DNA of 64,000 bases from Simmondsia chinensis (lineage: Eukaryota; Streptophyta; Magnoliopsida; Caryophyllales; Simmondsiaceae): contig JAGTTD010000016.1 in NCBI GenBank assembly GCA_018398585.1, positions 27,823,212-27,887,211 on the forward strand. The letters run 5' to 3'. The translations under genes were made by a program, and so were the position numbers. Positions 56,510-64,000 of this stretch are shown one piece after another. The notes under the pieces were generated by a model. That model made no database searches, was not told the DNA's origin, and saw nothing but the letters and a program-made list of their open reading frames with translations. Within the stretch, counting starts at the first letter, position 1; every line of letters starts with the position of its first letter.

Positions 56510-57460
56510 CTATCATTTAGTTACCTTATATCTGAGCATTTATCACCTAGGTACCTTGACATTTAATATATACAATATAATATCCTGAGGTTCGAAAATT
56601 TTATCACCTAAATACCCTATGTTGAAATTTGATAAATTTTTGTAAGAATGCAACAAATTTTATGCAAAAAATACCGACAAAATACATAATTACGATAATG
56701 TATATAAGTCATGCCAATGTTTTCACCAAAAATTCAATAAATTATTATAAAATATTGGGTTATTTATATTTTACTACTCTGACCTTTTTGATAATTATAA
56801 AAAGAACCCTGACGTTTTAAAATTATTAAAAAAGACCCAGAGGTTTTATTATATTAATAAAAAGGACCTTCTCCGGTCATCTGACGTCATTTTGAAAGGT
56901 TTTTGGGCCATCTGGTTTATTTCGATTCGATCTGGATTTGTATGATAATTACCGTGAAGGTTTTTGGGCCACTCAAAATCATAATTTCCCCCCTTTGAAA
57001 GGGAAGTCATTTTCCCTTATTTGGCGGAGATGGTCCTTTTTATTAATACGATAAAACCTCGGGGTCCTTTTTAATAATTCTAAAACATCAGGATTCTTTT
57101 TATAATTACCAAAAAGGTTGGGGTAATAAAATGTAAATAACCCTAAAATATTCCTAAAATGTTGATATGAATCGCCTAAATATTGCCGCAATTATGTGTC
57201 ATTTTTGCATTTTGGGCAAAAAATATCAGAGTCTAGAAAAGATACTAATATATTATCGAAATTGTGTTTACTTTTAGCATTTTTCAATTAAAATACATCG
57301 AGTTTCGACAAAAAGGTATCTGATTGATAAAATTTTGAAACTTTGGGGTACGTAAGTATACAATGTTTAAAATTTAACGTACCTCATTGTATATATTAAA
57401 ACGTCAGGATACTTAAGTAATAAATGCTCAAATCTCAAGTTACCTAAATGATAATTTTCC
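56510..57460. repeat. Dispersed foldback repeat R3, interrupted by a MITE
   Basis: 'ctgagcatttatcacctaggtaccttgacatttaat' at the left pairs with 'attaaaacgtcaggatacttaagtaataaatgctcaaatctc' at the right. The MITE at 56757-57143 lies within. Confidence 0.55.
56757..57143. mobile_element. Foldback MITE 'taataaaaagg' family, best copy, perfect 9-bp TSD
   Basis: Ends GGGTTATTTATATTTTACTA and, inverted, GGGTTATTTACATTTTATTA. The arms pair over about 115 bp. Perfect duplication TAAAATATT at 56748-56756 and 57144-57152. The 9-bp length points to a Mutator-type transposase acting in trans. No ORF. Confidence 0.85.
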
Positions 57461-57550
57461 TTATACTTATTGTTCCGAGAACAACAACGCTCTTTTTTTT
57501 TTTAATTAGGTCTTCTTTTATAATTATAATTATTATGTATTCTCTTTTAA
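57461..57550. other. Spacer
   Basis: AT-rich, no feature seen. Confidence 0.3.
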
Positions 57551-57775
57551 CCTAAGAGGGTACCAACACGCAAGCACCGGATCCCATTAGAACTCCGAAG
57601 TTAAGTGTACTTGGGCGAGAGTAGTACCAAGATAGGTGACCTCCTTAAAAGTTCTCGTGTTGCACCCCTCAGGTTGGGGGTTTTCGGAAATATCCCTGAG
57701 GGAGGAAGGCTGTGTACATCTATCCCTTTAAACCCTGCTCAGGCGAAAGCTCTTGGTGCACTAAAAATGTTGCTT
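57551..57775 (+). mobile_element. 5S rRNA-headed SINE, intermediate type (copy S10)
   Basis: Leader 'cctaagagggtaccaacacgc' is of subfamily A type, but the head continues to 'tctcgtgttgcacccc', the true 5S 3' end, as in subfamily B. Tail: 'aggaaggctgtgtacatc'. Weak duplication (TTATGTATT before, TTACGTATT after). It looks like a bridge or recombinant between subfamilies. Confidence 0.8.
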
Positions 57776-58108
57776 TTACGTATTTTTTAATAACATTTTA
57801 ACATTATCTTGAGAGGAGGGGGGGAGAGAGAGGGATGCGAAGAAAAAGTCAAAAGGGTGCAGTTGGTGGAGAAAGAGAATCAGTGTATTAGGTGAAACAT
57901 ACCAAAGCCATCACCAAAGGTTGCGTCATACGCTAGCCTAGCTTACTAATAATATAACCCATTAATTTGCATATTCAATATTTATAATAAAATTATTATT
58001 ATTATTTTTTTAAATAATTTAATATATTTTGTTCATTTATGCTATATAATTTAATTTACAATTTGGATTTTTAAGTTATTTAATGACTTACTTACATTAC
58101 AGATTTTT
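57776..58108. other. Intergenic DNA, nothing seen
   Basis: Purine-rich 'gaggggggggagagagaggga' at about 57813-57835 and AT-rich sequence. No gene. The left target duplication of SINE S11 is at 58093-58108. Confidence 0.4.
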
Positions 58109-58354
58109 AGGATTCATTTACTAAACACTAATCCACCAGATCCCATTAGAACTCCGAAGTTAAGCGTGCTTGGACGAGAGTAGTACCAGTATGGGTGACC
58201 TCAAGAGAAGTCCTCGTGTTGCCAATCCTATAAGGTTGGAAGTCCTCGGAGATAGCCTAGGCAAGGCTAACCCTGAAGGGGTAAGGCTGCGTACATCCAC
58301 CCCCGACTCCGCTTAAGCGGGAGCCCTTGAAGCACTAGGTCTGTTATTGTTGTT
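58109..58354 (+). mobile_element. 5S rRNA-headed SINE, subfamily B (copy S11)
   Basis: Head 'ggattcatttactaaacactaatccacc' fits the 5S 5' end, then GAACTCCGAAGTTAAGCGTG, GTACCAGTATGGGTGACCTC, 'cctcgtgttgcc', tail and a TTG-type end. Duplication TACATTACAGATTTTT (58093-58108) against TACATCAAAGATTTTT (58355-58370), two mismatches. Confidence 0.85.
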
Positions 58355-58370
58355 TACATCAAAGATTTTT

Positions 58371-58752
58371 GTAATTCTTCTATTGACTCTAGTTTTTCTA
58401 TTTTTAGTTGTATCAATTTAATTTTTTTTTTTATAGTTTGAATCGTGTCATATTAGTCATATGGCGAAACTAAAAAGTAAGTTAATAACAAGTTTTTTTT
58501 TTTTTTTTTTTTTTACAATCACGTCACTGCTGGATTTAGATTGGGTCGACAAGTGGGTTCGTTTCGGGGGACTTGCATTTGACTTGAATCACACGGCCAA
58601 AAATTATGTCATGAACTTGGCAACAAATTTCATCATACGACTAAAGTGAAACAATGTAAATTGTACATATACTAAACTAACCCAACTAAAAGTACGAAGA
58701 TAAAATTGACATAATGGACAACGTACAAGGACCATTAATGTAAATAATACTC
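58371..58752. mobile_element. Foldback MITE ('tcaatttag' family), degenerate
   Basis: 'ttgtatcaatttaattttttt' left arm against 'acgaagataaaattgacataatgg...aatgtaaataatac' right arm, plus a T run at about 58493-58514. Same family as 30535-30837. Confidence 0.45.
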
Positions 58753-58877
58753 AATTATATTTAACATTTTTCAATTAGATAATGTTTGAACATGAAGCAA
58801 ATATTTGGTCAAAAACTAATCGAGAACAATTATTATTAAATGAAAACCTTATGTTATGTAGGACCATGATATATTTC

Positions 58878-58889
58878 TATATATATAAC
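58878..58889 (+). promoter_or_regulatory. TATA box of the blue-copper gene
   Basis: CTATATATATAA lies about 115-125 bases before the start codon, a plausible distance for a plant 5' leader of about 90 bases. Confidence 0.5.
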
Positions 58890-59003
58890 ATGTTCCTCAA
58901 CCCCATTTTGCCATATTACATAGTTTTGCTTTGCCAAAACAATATCCATCAAATTTTTCTCATTAGTATTTCATATATTGCAACTAAGTTGATTAGAAAA
59001 GTT

Positions 59004-60381
59004 ATGGCAAAAATTGGAGTTGCCATTCTTGTCATCTTCGCGATCGCTCCATCGATCTACGCTACCGATTACCCCATTGATTGGACTTTGGGGAAAGATT
59101 ATTCGTCTTGGGCTACCAAAGACCTCAAAGTTGGTGACAAGCTTGGTGAGTTTTTTTTATTCGTTTGTCCATACAGGTGTATTTTTATATCGCTTTATAT
59201 GGTTCTTTTATGACCGGCCCTAAGCCTGACTCATGAAGTTGGCATTATATGAAATCGACATATAAGCCTAATAAGGGTTTTTTCGAAAACCAATTGACAT
59301 TAAGTGGAGGTCCAGTGGGCTCTTATGTTGATCTTTTCTTTCTCACAACTCTTTTATGAGATTCTTACTAGACTCGCTTATGAAATCCTTGACATTTCGG
59401 GTACGTGAGATTGAAAATATGCGTCGTTTTGTGTAATTAAACATGACTGGAGATTGGAGGATCTGAATCTAACTAGGACACATGACCGGAGATTGGAGGA
59501 TTTGAACCCAACTAGGACATCTTGTTATAGGAAAGAGAACATAACCAATAGGGCCATCAAAAAGTTGTAGGAAAGCAATCATCGAGACAACAGAACCTAG
59601 TTTGCACTGCTCTCATTTAAACCGGCCTGAAATGGATTGGTTTGAACTAGTCTGATTTGAAACATTCCTAAAGGAAAATGCTTCTATGGTTATTAAAAAG
59701 CAACATTCTCAATGCTCCAAGAGCTTCAGCTTAAGCAACCCTTCAGAGTGTTACTCTAAAGGGAGGCTGTTTCCGAAAATCCCCAACCCAAAGGGTGCAA
59801 CACGAGGACTTACCAAGAGTGTCACCCATCTTGGTATTACTTTAGCCTAAGCACGCTTAACTTCGGAGTTCTAACAGAATCTGATGATTGCTTGTTGGTA
59901 CCCTCTCAGGTTTTATACTTATTTCATATATCTAAATTATATGTTCACGCATACGATAAGAGATATCGAGTTACAAAAGAATAATTATACTGATCTCGTT
60001 TGATACATAGTGTTCACTTATGGGAGCTCCCACACGGTGGACGTGGTGAGCAAAAGCAACTACGACAGTTGCTCGGCGAGCAATGCAATAGAGAGCCACA
60101 ACGACGGCTCCACCACCATCACCTTGAAAGAAGGCGCTACATACATCATTTGTGGCACTCCAGGCCATTGCCCCGGCATGCAACTCCAAGTCAATGTCAA
60201 GGCTGCCTCCTCTTCTGGAGGTGGCTCCACCCCTTCCACGCCTTCCACCACCCCGTCCACCCCCACAACCACCACCCCGTCTGGGTCCAACGGGGCAGGT
60301 GCCATCTCGGCTATGACTCCCGTGCTGGGGGCCGGAGTCACGCTCGGTTTGGGGATCATCTTGGGTGTAATGCTCAACTAG
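59004..60381 (+). CDS. Uclacyanin-type blue-copper protein (phytocyanin), two exons, 170 aa
   Basis: Exons 59004-59145 and 60011-60381, joined in frame across a GT...AG intron of 865 bp. Residues 1-20 (MAKIGVAILVIFAIAPSIYA) form a signal peptide. The phytocyanin domain follows: TDYPIDWTLG, FTYGSSHTVDVV and YIICGTPGHCPGMQL. Predicted copper ligands are His55, Cys95, His100 and Met104; Cys68 and Cys101 form the usual disulfide. Residues about 112-145 are Ser/Thr/Pro-rich (arabinogalactan-like), and the end is a hydrophobic GPI-anchor signal (...LGAGVTLGLGIILGVMLN). It should be an extracellular, plasma-membrane-anchored electron-transfer-like protein. Oddity: three residues lie between His100 and Met104, one fewer than I expect. 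The intron holds SINE S12. Confidence 0.93.
59442..59519. repeat. 39-bp tandem duplication in the blue-copper gene intron
   Basis: Two units beginning CATGACTGGAGATTGGAGGA and CATGACCGGAGATTGGAGGA (59442 and 59481), a few differences. They follow an R2 repeat copy (about 59220-59400) in the same intron. Confidence 0.75.
59701..59912 (-). mobile_element. 5S rRNA-headed SINE within the blue-copper gene intron (copy S12)
   Basis: Minus strand: 'cctgagagggtaccaacaagc', AGTTAAGCGTGCTTAGGCTA, GATGGGTGACACTCTTGGTA, 'cgtgttgcaccc', then a shortened tail. It lies antisense in intron 1, about 100 bases before the exon 2 acceptor. No clear duplication, so it is probably old. Confidence 0.8.
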
Positions 60382-61480
60382 GGAAGAAGCAGTGCAATTG
60401 CAGTTTGTGATTTGACGTAGTGGTAATTATTTACTATTTGACAGTATTGTCAGAGCATGTAATTTCTTGATGTGTTTATAAGAGATGATTTAGATCATGT
60501 TCAATACGATGGGATGATTAATAAGTTGTTTTGTTTGAGATTTACTTCTTTCTATTTGAGAAAATTTTAGTGTCGCTTTGAGTTTACATTTTCTAAATCA
60601 TAAAAAATAAATAAATAAGTATATATATATATATGTGTTTTTCCCCTTTATTTTTCTAATTTAAAAGAACAGTTCTTCATTTAAAAAATAATGATGATGT
60701 TGGGTACTACCCCATGTTCAAACCTACCAACTCTCCCAATATAATAACTAAAACTTTAATATCCTAAAGTTCGTTAAATTAATTTTTTAGTAGATAAATT
60801 ATGTGCTTAAATTTTTGGTCCACCAATTAAATGAAATAATTATTTCGGTGTATAACATTACCTTTCAATCATGATATCACATTTTTAATATATGAAAACA
60901 CAAAATTTATAAACGAAAAAATAATTTTAGATAAGATTCAAACCTGTAAATTAGCCACCATGATGTGTTACTCCGAGTGGTTGGATTAGCGCTCCTTGCT
61001 ATTGTTGCTCAACTAGGCATAAATATCAACAAAGATATAGATCAACAAAAGAAGATACGAAATAGATCATGATTTGGTGTACTAGACTATGGTTCGATAA
61101 TATAAGATGAAGATACGGAAGATATAAAATAAATCATCGAATGTGGTCAAGCCACGATCTTATCTACTACGTCATGATTTGTTTTATATCGTCTTTTGTT
61201 GATCTTAACATGATTCAATTTACAAGTGAACAAGAGATTTGAAAGAAATAAAGAAGAGAAAAGAGAAAGAAAAGAAATGATAGCACACAGAATTGGGTAA
61301 ACCCCTCAAATTGAGGACAAACTACAGGCAAATGTTCACTAAAAAATCTAAAAGGTGGACACAAAGGGGAGCAACAAGATACACCGTACAAATAAAACAC
61401 AAGCAGAAATCCTAGATGTAATAGATGGGCGTTTGTCTAACTCGAGACATAAATTCGAGACACAACACAACATACCCTTA
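60382..61480. other. 3' flank of the blue-copper gene and intergenic DNA
   Basis: The first about 160 bases are probable 3' UTR; 'gattaataag' at about 60515 could serve polyadenylation. Beyond it is AT-rich DNA with (TA)n at about 60620-60634 and no recognised element. Confidence 0.45.
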
Positions 61481-61813
61481 TCACAGAACTGCCTCTACCA
61501 GTGATCTACTGCTACGTAGAGGCGGGTTTGGGAGTGGCAATGGAGGTGGTTGCAGTCGAAATTCACCTCCCTTATTTGATGGTGGTAACTTCTCGTTGTC
61601 ATCCGTTTTAGGCTTCGACAAACCAGCCTTTTCCCTCAACTTCTCGAGTTTCTCCATCGCTCTTTTCTTCATCTCAAGCCTCGAAACTCGTGCTTCAGCA
61701 GAATCCGTCAGGCCAAACCCCATCAGAGATGCAGTCAAAGATATTACTGCATCTCGTCTTTTGAGATTAAGGGTTTTGGATACCTGGCTGTTCACATCTC
61801 CAATACACCTAAC
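61481..61813 (-). CDS. Terminal exon of a gene for a small plastid (thylakoid-lumen-like) protein
   Basis: Minus strand. An acceptor (…TTTTTGTTCTTTAACGTAG) at 61814-61815, or one 5 bases later, opens a frame CIGDVNSQVSKTLNLKRRD... that ends at 61481. Motifs: twin arginine (KRRD), a hydrophobic stretch (AVISLTASLMGFGL), then SAEA before a basic region (RVSRLEMKKRAMEKLEKLREK) and a Pro-rich tail. Arg-Arg plus hydrophobic core plus Ala-x-Ala is the layout of a thylakoid lumen transfer signal. The family is not one I can name. No start ATG or upstream exon is visible up to 64000, so the gene continues elsewhere or I missed small exons. Confidence 0.6.
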   Translation of the reverse strand, partial: VRCIGDVNSQVSKTLNLKRRDAVISLTASLMGFGLTDSAEARVSRLEMKKRAMEKLEKLREKAGLSKPKTDDNEKLPPSNKGGEFRLQPPPLPLPNPPLRSSRSLVEAVL

Positions 61814-64000
61814 CTACGTTAAAGAACAAAAACACAATTATGAGAATGTACCATGGATCTCTCTATTCCTCCAAAAAGTCCCCGTGTCCGATACGGATAG
61901 CAATTGAACCCCGAACTATGGATATCCATCCATCCCGACACATTTATGTTTAATTTGAGTCCAAAAAATGGGTACTAAATAGATTTGAATTTGAAATTGG
62001 ATATTAATAAATAAATTTTGATTGAGTCAAGTATGGGTGACATCAATCTAACCCAATACCCAACCCAAGAACGACTAGAAACTATATTAAGTGCAAGCCG
62101 AAATTTTAAAATCATTAAATTTTGAGCCTTCAACTCACTCGATCATATTCCAACATGCTTATATTGTTCCAACATTTTGGAGTTTGTTCAGGCACTATAT
62201 TGCTCTTTTTTGTTACTTAAGATTTTTTGAAGCCTAACATTACATAGTTATTGTTATACATATTAAAATGGGGTTTTTCTTCATATTCAAGTCGGATCAA
62301 TTTTTTTCTAGGTTAGATCTAGACAGAGGCAAACCTAACCCAAATCTGACCATTAACCGTGTCTATTGACAAAGGGATATTTGCACGTTGGGGTAGCACT
62401 TAGCACTTCATAGAAGACCAAAATGATAGATTCGTAGAAAATGGACGAGTTTGGCCCTAAACACATATCCCTGTCCAACTTTCATGCCCGAGTCTTAAAT
62501 AACATAAGCGTAAGCTTTCTTTTCTTCCATAAAACATTCTAAGCAAAGGTTTCCACTATATAGCTCTCTTTTTGTGATACCTACATAAATTAAGATGACT
62601 TGAACCCAAGACGCGTATTTTATGCCTTTGCAAATATGGCAAGGAAGTAAAAGCGAAGACGCAAACAGCAGCAGTCTCAGTTTTCCTGTCATGCATATGT
62701 AAACATAAACATAAAACCTATTTTGTTGGGCCTTGTGAAATTTCAACGTGTAATAAGCCTACTCTCGAAATTGGCACATATGAGGCCCCCATCCTAAATC
62801 AATTGACATTAGGTGAAGCAGCCTACTAGACTTATATATTGATCTCTTCTCTCTCATCAACTCCAATGTGGAATTCTGCACGACTCACATGTAGAGTCGT
62901 TAACAAGCCTTTGTATTATTAGTTTGCAAATCAGTATAGAATATTTTTGGAATAGAACAGTGGTATCATCAAAGGAGATGCATTTGTTCAGGCACATAAA
63001 CGATTTCTACCAAGAATTTCAGATAAGAACACATGAGAGTAATTTTCTGAAGAATTTCCATATTCTACGGTAAAGGAATAAAATAACCTTGAAAGGGAAT
63101 TACGTTTGAGAAAAGGAACATGGGTCTAAGGTCTACTATATACACAAGAAGGGAAACACGTTTCGAAAAAAGAATAAGAAAGGCATCAACATCATTTGAT
63201 AGGTAGCCAAATTGATGATAAAACTAGAAAAATGATGTGGCAACCAGAACGATGACATGGCAAATGACAAGGCAACCAACAAGGTGATGATGTGGCAAAT
63301 GACAAGGCAACCAACAAGGTGATGATGTGGCAATTGCAAGCAAAATCAATGCCCTTTTTGTTCTTTTTATTTTTTTTAAAAACAAGTTGCCATTCATGTT
63401 TACGGAGTTGTCAGAGTCTCACTAACCAAGACAACTCAATTCCGAATTCCATTAGACCCTAATTCAATTATCAATGTAACTTCTTATAAGGTACGAGAAG
63501 AGTCTACTTGTTCAAGCTTCACGAACAACAAACATTCGCTTAAGGAGACGTACTAGAGAATACATATAGAACCATTCCCAGACCTTTATATAACAACTTA
63601 AACTTTTGAAATTATTAATTTCTTGATACTTTATACCCATCATTCCTTTTACATTCTTAAGAACTTTTTGCATAGCCATTGATTCTCCTGGTAAAGGGCG
63701 TTCATAGCATCATTCAATTATCAGGGCTACTCACATTCCCTGGCATTGCCATGGAAACTAGAGATGATTCCACACCCAGCAAATTAAAAAAATTGGGAAA
63801 GGCCACTATCCGTCCGGTCATGATGATTTTTTCTTTACAATAGTAAAGAGGTACGACATTGTGCTACATAGGGCCACCATCATTGGGCGAGGGGGAGATG
63901 AGCTTCGAACTCAACATCTCATGCCCAACCACTACACTAAATGCAACTAACTCTTCCAATCATGAAGATATTGTCAATCCCCTCATCTTAAACTCGTCTA
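61814..64000. other. Intron or intergenic DNA with repeats, no further exon recognised
   Basis: Contains a degenerate element with 'ccaatacccaacccaa' and 'cgatacgg' words (about 61880-62360), an R2 copy (62750-62900), and a 35-bp tandem duplication (63262-63331). If the 61481-61813 exon has upstream exons on the minus strand they should lie here or beyond the window, but no convincing frame was found. Confidence 0.4.
63262..63331. repeat. 35-bp perfect tandem duplication
   Basis: The unit starting AAATGACAAGGCAACCAACA occurs at 63262-63296 and 63297-63331 without differences, so the duplication is recent. Partial similarity to the sequence just upstream suggests an older array. Confidence 0.85.

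Noticed and set aside
5941..59912. Real 5S rRNA genes or Cassandra-type TRIM LTRs
   Set aside because: The copies carry non-5S tails, are dispersed on both strands and have 13-19 bp target duplications. Cassandra LTRs would have TG...CA ends and 5-bp duplications, which are not seen.
60000..60410. His/Arg-rich plus frame and Met-rich minus frame over exon 2 of the blue-copper gene
   Set aside because: Out-of-frame readings of a GC-rich exon whose true frame encodes the phytocyanin motifs.
1..64000. CRISPR arrays, bacterial operons or riboswitches
   Set aside because: No regularly spaced repeats with unique spacers, no Shine-Dalgarno-linked genes, and the genes have spliceosomal introns.

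Overview
The window looks like nuclear DNA of a flowering plant, probably a eudicot. It is AT-rich and dominated by nested transposable elements. The few host genes are intron-split and belong to plant families. There are no prokaryotic features. The species cannot be fixed from the sequence.

Host genes are confined to the right half. (1) A five-exon gene on the minus strand (42177-45974) encodes a small J-domain co-chaperone of 171 aa. (2) A two-exon gene on the plus strand (59004-60381) encodes a uclacyanin-type blue-copper protein of 170 aa, with signal peptide, copper ligands, a Ser/Thr/Pro-rich stalk and a GPI-type tail. (3) A terminal exon on the minus strand (61481-61813) ends with a thylakoid-lumen-like targeting motif (Arg-Arg, hydrophobic core, Ala-Glu-Ala) and a basic coiled tail; its upstream exons were not found. 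Everything else is repeat or unrecognised intergenic DNA.

Left part (1-15 kb): AT-rich intergenic DNA with foldback MITEs, a GAGCTC-rich hAT-like element with perfect 8-bp target duplications, a tRNA-type SINE, L1 3' ends and 5S-headed SINEs. Middle (15.3-29 kb): an LTR retroelement on the minus strand is split by two CACTA (En/Spm-type) transposons with intact 3-bp target duplications. CACTA-1 (16289-20110) is an internal-deletion derivative that keeps an apparently intact seven-exon TnpA-like gene. CACTA-2 (20433-28401) keeps the TNP2-type transposase region, but with a frameshift and in-frame stops, and its TnpA-like gene is also broken. Both share a control region of CGGCG/CGCCG repeats followed by a GC-rich leader. 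Region 29-42 kb: solo LTR, MITEs, SINEs and a 5'-truncated RTE-type LINE with a 15-bp target duplication. Region 46-64 kb: Harbinger-like element, paired 9-bp-TSD foldback MITEs, more hAT-like copies and a dense run of 5S-headed SINEs around the copper-protein gene.

The most interesting system is a SINE family whose head is derived from 5S rRNA, carrying the Pol III internal promoter, and whose tail matches the 3' end of the RTE-type LINE in the same window. I count 14 full or partial SINE copies in 64 kb, many with 13-19 bp target duplications, in two subfamilies that differ in head and tail. The LINE copy is bounded by its own target duplication with the shared tail inside it. The window therefore shows both a 5S-derived SINE and a plausible mobilising partner.
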